Both the position numbers and the translations under genes were made by a program. Shown in pieces: positions 21,625 to 28,810 of a stretch of DNA of 64,000 bases. The notes under the pieces were generated by a model that saw only the letters and a list, made by a program, of their open reading frames with translations, did not search any database and was not told where the DNA came from. The number at the start of each line of letters is the position of its first letter. The first letter of the stretch is position 1. This DNA is from Peribacillus asahii (GTDB lineage: Bacteria > Bacillota > Bacilli > Bacillales > DSM-1321), in the NCBI RefSeq assembly GCF_004006295.1, contig NZ_CP026095.1, positions 4,307,501 to 4,371,500 of the forward strand. The letters are read 5' to 3'.

Positions 21625-22215
21625 CTACTCATTCGCTACCAGCTCCTTTCGTTCTGCATTCCTACGCAACTCGTCGGCTTCATCCATTAGGTTGCGTTTC
21701 ATTTGCTCGACTTCAATATCAGTAACCTTACGCCCTATCAATCTCTCGGTATAGCTACGGACAAAGGATGTCCAAAGTGCAGGCGTGAACTTATCAGACC
21801 GACGATAAAAGTCGGCTACATGGTCCTTGCCCTTTGAACCGTTACAACTTCGGCAGGATTGCGTTAAATTTTCGATGATATTGACCCCTCCATAGGATTG
21901 CGAAAGGGAAAACACATGGTCCACTGTTGCATTTTCATTCGTTAATGGCTCACTGCAATAACAGCAAGAATGATTCGTCAGCAAACTTTCGAGCTGTTCG
22001 ACCGTGATTTGCATAACTGCATCACCTTTTCGCTTTTGGTATTTTCGGGTTCGTTCGAGTAGGTATTCACCGTTTGTTTGGCGTCGTTTTTTACGACAAT
22101 CATTACATTCGTTATCTACACCGCGCTTTAAGTGACTCTGACGCCTAAATTCACTAGAAGGTTTTTCTACTTGGCAAACACGACAAACAAGAGTTTGTGG
22201 TTGTTTTTCATTCAT
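21625..22215 (-). CDS. HNH endonuclease with N-terminal zinc finger
   Basis: A 196-aa protein. The N-terminal zinc-binding part has CRVCQVEKPSSEF and CNDCRKKRR (residues 11-45). The nuclease core has CCYC, the catalytic VDHVFSLS and the closing CRSCNGSKGKD, a complete HNH with structural zinc. The C-terminus is helical. In mobile elements such proteins act as homing, packaging or defence nucleases; which one is not shown. It starts right behind a 48-aa gene with which it is coupled (stop of one inside the RBS-start region of the other). Confidence 0.8.
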   Translation of the reverse strand: MNEKQPQTLVCRVCQVEKPSSEFRRQSHLKRGVDNECNDCRKKRRQTNGEYLLERTRKYQKRKGDAVMQITVEQLESLLTNHSCCYCSEPLTNENATVDHVFSLSQSYGGVNIIENLTQSCRSCNGSKGKDHVADFYRRSDKFTPALWTSFVRSYTERLIGRKVTDIEVEQMKRNLMDEADELRRNAERKELVANE

Positions 22216-22219
22216 TCGT

Positions 22220-22366
22220 TCATTCGCTCCCTTTTTTCAATTCAGATTCAATTGCGTCGATTGTGCGTTGAATTTCAGAGAATACTTTGACATTACTGCT
22301 TCGGCTGACCTCAGCTAGCACGCCAAGATAGCTTATAAGTAGCTCGACTCGATTCGGCTCGTTCAC
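22220..22366 (-). CDS. Small protein upstream of HNH nuclease, 48 aa
   Basis: Begins at GTG 22366, 8 nt after GAGGTG, and ends 4 bp before the HNH start. The N-terminal half is mildly hydrophobic (LLISYLGVLAEV), and the C-terminal half is a charged helix ending ESELKKGSE. It is a likely real small gene given its RBS and tight packing. It could be a partner or inhibitor of the nuclease, by position only. Confidence 0.55.
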   Translation of the reverse strand: MNEPNRVELLISYLGVLAEVSRSSNVKVFSEIQRTIDAIESELKKGSE

Positions 22367-22458
22367 TCAGTTGACACCTCGCTTCTATTGCTTTATACTT
22401 TAATCAAAGTGATTTTCATAATGGTGACTTATTGCCTTTTTTAGATAACAACTAAAAA

Positions 22459-22677
22459 TTAAAAGGATTTTAGCTTTTCCGCAGCTTCATAGGTTTCTAA
22501 AAAATCATGCGTTATAGGAAATTGTTGCGCTACTGCTATTCGGATTCGGTCCGTTATGCGCGCTTCTCCTCGCTCAATTTTAGAAACTGTATTTCCCGTT
22601 ATACCTAAACGCTCTCCGTACGATTTTTGTGTTAGCCCTTTATCGTGACGGATTGCCTTAAATAATTCCTTATTCAT
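22459..22677 (-). CDS. XRE-family transcriptional regulator
   Basis: A 72-aa single-domain Cro/CI-type HTH: LTQKSYGERLGITGNTVSKIERGEAR carries the helix-turn-helix (about residues 15-40). Start follows AAGGAGG. It heads the leftward block of coupled genes and may autoregulate it. Unlike the XRE gene at 26343 no palindromic operator is evident in its upstream 70 bp. Confidence 0.85.
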   Translation of the reverse strand: MNKELFKAIRHDKGLTQKSYGERLGITGNTVSKIERGEARITDRIRIAVAQQFPITHDFLETYEAAEKLKSF

Positions 22678-22743
22678 CGCTATTCCTCCTTTTTATCCGT
22701 AATGGCCAAAATAAAAGATGAACACCGCGCGCCAGTGTTCTTT

Positions 22744-23598
22744 CTATATTATAGTGGAGTTTTTCTCGTCTAAATCCCTTGTTTTATAGCGTTCTTTAGC
22801 CTGTATTCTATCCCTTTCTAACTCGCAAGCTGATTCCTTTGTAACCTCATAGACAGGCGGTTTCCCTTTAAATTTATGCACCTTAATCCCTCGCTGAATA
22901 TCGCAAACATACCTACGAAAATCGTGCGCATAGAAAGCACTTCCGCAAATTTTACACTCTCTTACTCGCGATAAATCGAGCCTCTTGATTTTACGTAATG
23001 TATCTTTTCTATCGTAGCCGTACTCCTCAGCAAAGCTAGTAGCGAAAAACTCCTTGTAATGCTTAACCTTACGCAATTCCGCCTGGAACTTTTTAACGCT
23101 CGGAGCCGTTTCTGCAAATAGTTCATCCTCAATCGAATTATCTAATACAATACTACTTACCTTCACGGAATAAGGCGGCAATACGTCCCCTTCCTCCATG
23201 TTATCCTCTTCGTACTCGTAAAATATTGAACGCTCCTTTTCCTTTCGTTCCTTTGCAGAGTTTACCGAAGCATCTTGATTAATAACCGGATATTCTTCCG
23301 AACGTTCTACCACTTGATCAACACGCATAATAAAGTCTGCCAGCACATCAGCAACCGTATGAACTCGTCCGTACTCCCTTAATCTCGTTGCAGGATGTCG
23401 AATGAATGGCTTATCCGTTTTCACCTTGCTGGAATCTAGCCAATCAGCGATAAACTGATCAGCTAATTCAATACGTTGCTCTGTCGTTAAGGGTTGGGTG
23501 TAATACTTGTACCAAAATACGGTTAATGCTTTTTGGACGTCCATTTCCTGAGGCGTTCGCAAATCCTGGCCGCCGCCCTGCTTACGAGATTTTGTCAC
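22744..23598 (-). CDS. Hypothetical protein with a Cys-rich C-terminal motif
   Basis: A 284-aa soluble protein. The N-terminal ~100 residues are helical (ALTVFWYKYY, ADQFIADWLD). An acidic, likely disordered stretch follows (about 118-150). The C-terminal part has CKICGSAFYAHDFRRYVCD, which reads as a small zinc finger. GTG start behind AAGGAGGG. It is separated from its upstream neighbour by a 230-bp spacer with 18-bp direct repeats. The zinc finger and position among replication/partition-type genes make a DNA-binding role plausible, but no family is recognised. Confidence 0.6.
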   Translation of the reverse strand: MTKSRKQGGGQDLRTPQEMDVQKALTVFWYKYYTQPLTTEQRIELADQFIADWLDSSKVKTDKPFIRHPATRLREYGRVHTVADVLADFIMRVDQVVERSEEYPVINQDASVNSAKERKEKERSIFYEYEEDNMEEGDVLPPYSVKVSSIVLDNSIEDELFAETAPSVKKFQAELRKVKHYKEFFATSFAEEYGYDRKDTLRKIKRLDLSRVRECKICGSAFYAHDFRRYVCDIQRGIKVHKFKGKPPVYEVTKESACELERDRIQAKERYKTRDLDEKNSTII

Positions 23599-23626
23599 CG
23601 TGATTCCCTCCTTATCTGTTACGCGG

Positions 23627-23823
23627 TCAATTAGGTGTACGAATATATCTTTGTTATTCTCTTAAATTCTTTTCCTACGAGAATGTATACTGTTACGCAT
23701 ATTAGCTGCAGCAAGCGAAAGCGAAGCTGCAATCTTTTTAAATCTTGTTATTAAATCTCGTTAAGTAAGTCTAGTTAACCCATAACTAGCGCTCTTAATA
23801 TCTGTTCAATTAGGTGTACGAAT
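23627..23823. repeat. Pair of 18-bp direct repeats flanking a small hairpin
   Basis: TCAATTAGGTGTACGAAT occurs identically at 23627-23644 and 23806-23823. Between them lie a hairpin CTAGTTA-ACCCA-TAACTAG (23771-23789) and a TGCAGC/GCTGCA inverted repeat near 23708-23735. There is no gene in the spacer 23599-23828. It could be an operator pair, a replication/transfer site, or recombination scars. Confidence 0.6.
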
Positions 23824-23828
23824 GCTTG

Positions 23829-24266
23829 TTAATCCGCGTATTTCTCTCTCCACAGTCTTGCTCGTTCACGTGAGTCAGCTTTACGTGTCTCACATCTTCT
23901 AAAAGCCGTCTGATAGTTCGTAAATGCTTCCGGAAACTCGGCATAAAACTCGGTTGCACTAAGAGGAATTAGTGGAACATAACGCCCTTTATACGGAAAA
24001 TCAATAAGCCCCACTGCTTTCAAATCGTCTATATGCTTACTTGTGGTGTCCGGAGCCTTTCCGTAAGCTACCGCCAATGTTTCAATACTTGGAAAAGCGA
24101 AACCTTCTTCCAAGTTGTAATAGTCGATAATTAACGCATACAAAAACAGTTTGTCCGCACTCATCTTTTCGTGGTGTACGTAGTGACACGCATCATTAGG
24201 TAATGCAATGAAGTTCTTCCCACCTTCCGCCGGTGTGCGCTTGTTAAATACTTTTCTTGTCATCAT
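23829..24266 (-). CDS. Winged-helix protein, replication-initiator-like N-terminus
   Basis: A 145-aa protein. Residues 34-90 (ADKLFLYALIIDYY, FPSIETLAVAYGKAPDTTSKHIDDL, GLIDFPYKG) form a HTH_36/Rep-type winged helix as found in plasmid and phage initiator proteins. The C-terminus is basic. Start at 24266 or the next ATG, behind GGGAGGAATC. It lies 9 bp behind the ParB-J gene in one operon, suggesting shared function in replication or segregation of the excised element. Confidence 0.7.
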   Translation of the reverse strand: MMTRKVFNKRTPAEGGKNFIALPNDACHYVHHEKMSADKLFLYALIIDYYNLEEGFAFPSIETLAVAYGKAPDTTSKHIDDLKAVGLIDFPYKGRYVPLIPLSATEFYAEFPEAFTNYQTAFRRCETRKADSRERARLWREKYAD

Positions 24267-24275
24267 GATTCCTCC

Positions 24276-25127
24276 CTATCCTACTTGGTATAATTTTTTA
24301 AAAAGATCGTAGCTGACGTTATATCTTTGCGAAATCCAATCATTACCGCCGGTGTCTGGGTGCGCTTTACCTCTTGCTTTTCGAAAGGCTCGGTTAATAT
24401 CAGCAACAGAAGCATCCTCATTTAGACCAACGATGGCAGCAAACACTTTCAAGCCATTATCGAAGCCGCCTTTGAAGAATGAACGGACTGTATCCTCCGC
24501 CTTCTTCTCTCGGACCAATCGTTTTATTTCCGCTTCTTTCAGGCTGTTGTCGAGTGCTAACTTTTGAATCTCCTCTTTTAACTTGTATATTTCGGAGTCT
24601 TTCTCGTTAATTAATTGATGCAGCTCAACGGCATAATCTTGAGTGGGTGCATTTTGACTGGCCTTTGGTTTCTTCGACGGATATACTTTACCGTCATCGC
24701 CAATTACTGTACTTGTCCCGTTTGGGACACCTCGCAGCCACCTTTCGACAGTAGATTTACCAACGCCAAGCCATACAGCAATCTGCCGTAAAGACCGTCT
24801 TTCCTCTCGTAATTCGATTGCTCGTTTCATCTTGTCTGCTTTAGTTAATGCGCGAGTCGTTGCGTTAGTCTTATGGGCTATTTCGAGTTTTTCTTCCTCG
24901 GTAAGCCCTTTGCGAATAATACAGGCGATAGATGAAAGTCCAGCCTGCTTTGCGGCTTTAAGTCGATGATGGCCGTCTAGCACCGTGAGTTTTTCATCAA
25001 GAATAATCGGATATGTGATACCGTTTTTCTTAATATCAGCAACCAAATGCTCGAATGTTTCTATAGCCATTTCAGGCCAAACTTGATAATGTGCAACTTG
25101 TATTTCGTCGATTTGTATTTTGTCCAT
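24276..25127 (-). CDS. ParB-like nuclease/partition domain fused to a C-terminal J-domain
   Basis: A 283-aa protein. Residues 1-75 are a ParB/Srx-type domain with the DGHHRLKAAKQAG motif (51-63). An HTH lies at about 111-131 (RSLRQIAVWLGVGKSTVERW), and a predicted coiled coil at about 165-210. The C-terminus (about 225-282) is J-domain-like: helix II DINRAFRKARGKA, the HPD tripeptide at 256-258, then TGG and a terminal helix FKKLY. The start at 25127 follows GGGAGGTG, so a longer frame beginning at 25163 is rejected. Expected role: sequence-specific DNA binding and recruitment of DnaK by the J-domain, for segregation, replication start or regulation. The ~60-bp repeat array upstream is a natural binding-site candidate. 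No ParA is visible. Confidence 0.8.
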   Translation of the reverse strand: MDKIQIDEIQVAHYQVWPEMAIETFEHLVADIKKNGITYPIILDEKLTVLDGHHRLKAAKQAGLSSIACIIRKGLTEEEKLEIAHKTNATTRALTKADKMKRAIELREERRSLRQIAVWLGVGKSTVERWLRGVPNGTSTVIGDDGKVYPSKKPKASQNAPTQDYAVELHQLINEKDSEIYKLKEEIQKLALDNSLKEAEIKRLVREKKAEDTVRSFFKGGFDNGLKVFAAIVGLNEDASVADINRAFRKARGKAHPDTGGNDWISQRYNVSYDLFKKLYQVG

Positions 25128-25278
25128 ACGGGACACCTCCCTCGTTAAATTTGAAATCCCCATTTTATTTAATCGTGGTTGCCCACATTTTTACCCTTCT
25201 AATATTGAGTACCCATCCGTCCCCCTTAAATTGGGACAAACAAAATTCACCAACAGCTAGCCCTATTCGCTCAAAACC

Positions 25279-25580
25279 TACGAGCCACAACGGATTGAAC
25301 GTGTTTAGAACGTTCGAAAAAAAATTTATCCGCTACCTTTAAGTTCGTAAATTGTGACCCAACTGCGGACACTTTTGACGAAAAAATTTCGCTTATACCT
25401 ACTTGTCGTAAATCACGACACCAGTTCGGAGTATTTTCAAAACTTTTTCCGCCTCACCTAAGATATTCGCCAGCCAATCGAGCTCGTGGTTCACTTTGAC
25501 GAAACTTTTTTTGCCTTATATTAATACTTACGAAAATTCCGCCATCAGTTCGGAGCATTTCGTAAAACTTTTTTTCGTCG
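25279..25580. repeat. Degenerate ~60-bp tandem repeat array
   Basis: Five imperfect units of 58-63 bp. Each contains a TCGTAAAT/ACGAGCCA-like start, CGACACCAGTTCGGAG or a variant, TTTTGACGAAA, a T-rich run, and a CCTTA/CCTAA end. Unit starts are near 25279, 25344, 25402, 25462 and 25526. There is no open frame. It is not CRISPR-like, because the whole unit varies and no constant repeat/variable spacer pattern exists. It lies 150 bp upstream of the ParB-J gene in a 570-bp gene-free stretch (25128-25700): candidate centromere, iteron origin or single-strand origin. Confidence 0.65.
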
Positions 25581-25615
25581 AAAACTTGCGAACAAATGTT
25601 CCATTCGTTATAATA

Positions 25616-25650
25616 AAAAAAAGCGATCCCCGCCAAAGGATCGCCTCCTT
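25616..25650 (-). terminator. Terminator of the 25.7-26.2 kb gene pair
   Basis: Minus-strand stem GCGATCC/GGATCGC with an 8-nt loop, then TTTTTTTT. It insulates the repeat array from upstream transcription. Confidence 0.85.
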
Positions 25651-25700
25651 GACTACTTAACTAGCACCGCCAAATGCTAGCTTGAAACTATCCTAGCTCG

Positions 25701-25991
25701 TCAATGTTGCCGCATCGACGGGCGTTTCAATTTTTCTATCGCTTCAATAAAGGTTGCGCCAATCAACCAATCGAAGTCCGGCTCGTTCAGTCCGTGCCGC
25801 CAATAAACATCGAACCTTTCGCATGTGCCAATGTCGAGTACCGGCGTGCCATCCGCCAGCTTACCTGTTAACTTGTAGAACGATAAATACTCTTCGTTTA
25901 CCGCCACTACCCAACCACCACCAAATGGTTTGTAGTCAGCCATAATGTTTTGCCAATCGGGATCACCCGTTGCTAGTACATAAACCTTCAC
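25701..25991 (-). CDS. Hypothetical element protein, 96 aa
   Basis: Small soluble protein rich in Trp, Tyr, Asp and Gly (KVYVLATGDPDW, YKPFGGGWVVAV, RFDVYWRHGLNEPDFDW). It begins at GTG 25991, overlapping the previous stop (GTGA), so the two genes are coupled. Unrecognised. It could be an accessory of the adjacent regulator. Confidence 0.55.
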   Translation of the reverse strand: MKVYVLATGDPDWQNIMADYKPFGGGWVVAVNEEYLSFYKLTGKLADGTPVLDIGTCERFDVYWRHGLNEPDFDWLIGATFIEAIEKLKRPSMRQH

Positions 25992-26182
25992 GCTACTGCC
26001 GCCCCAAATAATCGCGCTGCTTGTTCTGTGCTAATTTCTCCACAGCCTAAGCGAGCCTTTTCACTAACTCCTAATCCTAACGCCTCGAACTTGTCCGGCG
26101 AAAGGTTAACGAAACTATCCTCGCCAGCCTTTCTGATATTCCACCAGCCTACTATCGTTTTTGTGTACGAAATCTGAATCAT
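25988..26182 (-). CDS. Hypothetical element protein, 64 aa
   Basis: A 64-aa frame beginning MIQISYTKTIVGWWNIRK behind AAGGAG, with a C-terminal helix EISTEQAARLFGAA. Transcribed divergently from the XRE gene at 26343 across a shared operator region with three 19-bp palindromes, so it is probably repressed by that regulator. Unrecognised. Confidence 0.6.
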   Translation of the reverse strand: MIQISYTKTIVGWWNIRKAGEDSFVNLSPDKFEALGLGVSEKARLGCGEISTEQAARLFGAAVA

Positions 26183-26209
26183 TCACACAGCTCCTTTCGT
26201 TAATTTTTA

Positions 26210-26292
26210 AATTCCGTCTAACGGAATTTATATTCATATTCTAATTCCGTTTAACGTAATTGTTAACGATTTAAATTACGTTTTGTGGAATT
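26210..26292. promoter_or_regulatory. Three 19-bp palindromic operators in a divergent promoter region
   Basis: Sites AATTCCGTCTAACGGAATT (26210-26228), AATTCCGTTTAACGTAATT (26243-26261) and AATTACGTTTTGTGGAATT (26274-26292). The first is almost a perfect palindrome, and the others are variants at centre spacings of 33 and 31 bp. This is a classic phage-type triple operator between divergent genes. Confidence 0.8.
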
Positions 26293-26311
26293 AATTTTTG
26301 AAATGTATACT
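26283..26311 (+). promoter_or_regulatory. Probable promoter of the XRE repressor gene
   Basis: TTGTGG, 17-bp spacer, TATACT. The -35 overlaps the third operator, so binding there would block transcription. A second candidate (-35 TTGAAA at 26298) is less well spaced. Confidence 0.5.
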
Positions 26312-26342
26312 GTACATATAAAATTAGATGGGGGAATGTATT

Positions 26343-26558
26343 ATGGTAATCGTAATTAAATTGAAAGAAATACTGGCAGAACGTGGAATGGAACAGAAGG
26401 AACTCGCTGAAATGACAGGTTTGACACAAAGAACGATTAGCGAGTTATCTAACAATAAAGTAGAACGGATACCTAAAACCGCTATTGCAAAAATTGCTGA
26501 AGCGCTAGAAATCTCGAATCTATCGGATTTAATGGAATTAAAAATGGACGCTGAATAA
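26343..26558 (+). CDS. XRE/Cro-type regulator with adjacent triple operator
   Basis: A 71-aa HTH_3/HTH_26 protein: QKELAEMTGLTQRTISELSNNK (about residues 19-40) is the helix-turn-helix. Start ATG 26343 follows GGGGGAA; an in-frame ATG at 26328 precedes that site and is not used. It sits alone on the plus strand, divergent from 25988-26182. It probably binds the three palindromes upstream and acts as the element's lysogeny-like switch or local repressor. Confidence 0.85.
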   Translation: MVIVIKLKEILAERGMEQKELAEMTGLTQRTISELSNNKVERIPKTAIAKIAEALEISNLSDLMELKMDAE

Positions 26559-26577
26559 TCGGCGCCCTTTTTACGTT

Positions 26578-26991
26578 CTATAAACTTTTCGCAATTTCGA
26601 CTAGCAGATCCATCAGCAACGGAAGCATCTGTATAAGGATGTAACCTAATCCGGCTTTCTGTATCATTCCGATTCCCTTTTCGCTGTTGCCAATCATAAT
26701 ATACACGCCGCCACCGAGCATCATCGTTAACCCAATCGGATAGGATAGCGCTTTTACTAGCTCAATTAACGGATTAAAGGCAGCTACGACTTTCTCGGTT
26801 ATAGCTCCGTCGATTGCGCTGGCAGCCACAAAAGATACGTCCCCGAAACCAATGCTCAACGCCGTTATTCCAACCACTACAGCAACCTTTGCGACCCTTT
26901 TCGCTGTACCTTTCCGCTTAGGTTTCGCATGGCTCCGGTCTCGATTCATAAATTCCTTAACCGACATAGCTTCCGTTTTGCTTTTGAACAT
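26578..26991 (-). CDS. Small pilin-/holin-like membrane protein of the transfer module
   Basis: A 137-aa protein. A basic N-terminus (KPKRKGTAKRVAK) precedes a hydrophobic stretch (VAVVVGITALSIGFG). Two further hydrophobic helices near the C-terminus (YPIGLTMMLGGGVYIMIG and YILIQMLPLLMDLLVEI) are split by NSEKGIGMIQKAG. This layout is typical of VirB2/TrbC-like pilins and of small conjugation membrane proteins. Start 26991 follows GAGGAG. It directly follows the replication-relaxation gene (15 bp). A holin-like alternative cannot be excluded. Confidence 0.55.
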   Translation of the reverse strand: MFKSKTEAMSVKEFMNRDRSHAKPKRKGTAKRVAKVAVVVGITALSIGFGDVSFVAASAIDGAITEKVVAAFNPLIELVKALSYPIGLTMMLGGGVYIMIGNSEKGIGMIQKAGLGYILIQMLPLLMDLLVEIAKSL

Positions 26992-27006
26992 GCTGACCAC
27001 TCCTCG

Positions 27007-27597
27007 TTATTTGAAGTCCGTCTTTAAGTAAACCTTCGCATTCATACCCTCGCACAGCTTCATAAGCTCCCTACGTCTATACTCGGTCGTCGTCATCCAC
27101 AGAAACACCGGAGGCTTTTTAAATACGTTTAATTCAAGCAACTTCCTATACTTCTTCACCTTTTCGCGATTGACGGACATCTTTTGAACGTGGTCGATTT
27201 CGATAATATAATAAACATCATCCCTTATGAATAACGCATCAGCGATCACGTTAACAACGGCAGGAATTTCGAGTTTGACTTCCGCTTTCCAGTTTGAAGG
27301 GCATCCACACGCAATATAAAGGTCATTCCGCATCAGATAATGATTAGCTTGCAGCGTTTTCTTTAAAACCCTTTCGCAGCCGACACGCTCGCGCCCTTCC
27401 TTGCTCAAGTAGTAAATATTTTCATTCTGTCGAAAAGAACAAAGATACTCCGACATCTCCTTCAAAACACGATTTGCATTTCTCTCACCGCCAAGCCGAT
27501 GTAATTTTTGTATCTGCGACCTACTAAGAAAGCCCAATTTCTTCAATGATAAGAGTATGTTTTCTTGGCGCTGTTCCTTTGATACTGTTGTCGTCAC
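27007..27597 (-). CDS. Replication-relaxation family protein
   Basis: About 196 aa, with an N-terminal winged helix (LKKLGFLSRSQIQKLHRLGG) and a C-terminal alpha/beta domain (ADALFIRDDVYYIIEIDH and PPVFLWMTTTEYRR). This is the layout of the Replic_Relax family, found beside FtsK-type genes in Gram-positive elements and suspected in relaxation/nicking. GTG 27597 is chosen 8 nt after AAGGAAGG; a GTG at 27621 is possible. It overlaps the FtsK gene's 3' end by 74 bp in another frame. It is the best candidate for the element's relaxase-equivalent, by family association only. Confidence 0.75.
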   Translation of the reverse strand: MTTTVSKEQRQENILLSLKKLGFLSRSQIQKLHRLGGERNANRVLKEMSEYLCSFRQNENIYYLSKEGRERVGCERVLKKTLQANHYLMRNDLYIACGCPSNWKAEVKLEIPAVVNVIADALFIRDDVYYIIEIDHVQKMSVNREKVKKYRKLLELNVFKKPPVFLWMTTTEYRRRELMKLCEGMNAKVYLKTDFK

Positions 27598-28810
27598 ACT
27601 CCTCGCCTTCCTTTCGCGCACGAATAATAATGTTAGGCTTTATCGTTTCATCAATGAATTTGTTTTCAATTAACGGCGTTTGTACAATCGTCTTTACATC
27701 CGTACGATAAATGGCACGCCCTTTAATTAATGGCAATGATTCCGCCCCATCTTCATCTAATACGGCACGGCTCGCAATGGCGGTTTTTAGTCGGAAACAA
27801 ACCTGAGCCGAACAATTTTGGCGTACTTGCGGGCTGATTGTCTCGTTCGTTGCATATTGTGTGCAATAGATTAATTGGAAGCCAGCCCCGCGTCCTCTTC
27901 GAGCAATGTCTTTAATAATCGCCTGGCACTCTTTACTGTCGGAAATGTCTGCGGCTTCATCAATGACAACAAAGAATCTTTCCGGGAAACCTGCCTCGAT
28001 AACATCTTCATAGCCGTGATCGAGTAGATATTCGATTCGTTCATTCATTTTCGCCTGAGCTTCCGTTAATATCGTAAGGGCTTCGGCAGGGTTTTTCGCA
28101 AAGCCTTTCACTTGCTCCAAATTGCGAAATCTATTCAATGCTAAGCCGCCTTTTAAGTCGATAAGAAAGAGGTTAGTATCTTTCGTTTTCCTTGCAACTA
28201 ACGTCGTTATAACGTTCTTCAAGAACACCGATTTTCCTCCGCCTGACGTTCCTGCAACGATGAGGTGTGCATTTCTGTCGAAATCATGCTTTATTAATTC
28301 CGTTCTAGTAACTCCGACAGGAATCTCCCAACCTTTTAACCGCTCAACTATGGCGTTGTCATATTCAAAATAGTCCGGCATTGACTGCTCATAAACCTTT
28401 ACAATTAGCACACCATCATAAGCCAGCTCGACTTCCTTTTTTACCGCCTTCTTTTGCGTCAGCAAAGCCTTTAAATCACGCATATTAAGCGTTCTAATCC
28501 CCTGTAAAAAGGTCTTAACGTCTACGTATCTCTTGCCGTTCAAACCGTCCTGTAAGGCGTCTAGGCGCTTCTCATAGTCGTTAAACGATAGCCCTAACGG
28601 AATCCTATAAGCGTATTCCACGCCCCACTCGCGCTTACTTTTACGTAATAGCTGCATCGACTTTATTTTTCCGCCTTCTTTTACGTTTAGGCCCGCATTA
28701 GCACAAATTCGAGCTATTTTCCTACCATCGTTAGTTGCTCCGTTCACTGTCAGAGAAGCAAAGCCGACTACACCACCAACAACTGCCGACGATAAAACTT
28801 CAAACAACAT
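27524..28810 (-). CDS. FtsK/SpoIIIE-type DNA translocase (TcpA/ConQ-like)
   Basis: DNA-pumping ATPase of 428 aa. It has an N-terminal hydrophobic segment (about 5-25), a linker, then the motor domain with Walker A GTSGGGKS (187-194), Walker B VVIDEA (281-286) and GRGAGFQLIYCTQ, the conserved sensor region. It is shorter than chromosomal FtsK/SpoIIIE and lacks a gamma domain, as in coupling proteins of conjugative elements. Start follows GGTGGTG. With the following two genes it forms the transfer module. No other secretion ATPase is present. Confidence 0.88.
   Translation of the reverse strand: MLFEVLSSAVVGGVVGFASLTVNGATNDGRKIARICANAGLNVKEGGKIKSMQLLRKSKREWGVEYAYRIPLGLSFNDYEKRLDALQDGLNGKRYVDVKTFLQGIRTLNMRDLKALLTQKKAVKKEVELAYDGVLIVKVYEQSMPDYFEYDNAIVERLKGWEIPVGVTRTELIKHDFDRNAHLIVAGTSGGGKSVFLKNVITTLVARKTKDTNLFLIDLKGGLALNRFRNLEQVKGFAKNPAEALTILTEAQAKMNERIEYLLDHGYEDVIEAGFPERFFVVIDEAADISDSKECQAIIKDIARRGRGAGFQLIYCTQYATNETISPQVRQNCSAQVCFRLKTAIASRAVLDEDGAESLPLIKGRAIYRTDVKTIVQTPLIENKFIDETIKPNIIIRARKEGEECDDNSIKGTAPRKHTLIIEEIGLS

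Noticed and set aside
25279..25580. Possible CRISPR array
   Set aside because: Units vary along their whole length and there is no constant repeat with unique spacers, and no cas gene is in the window.
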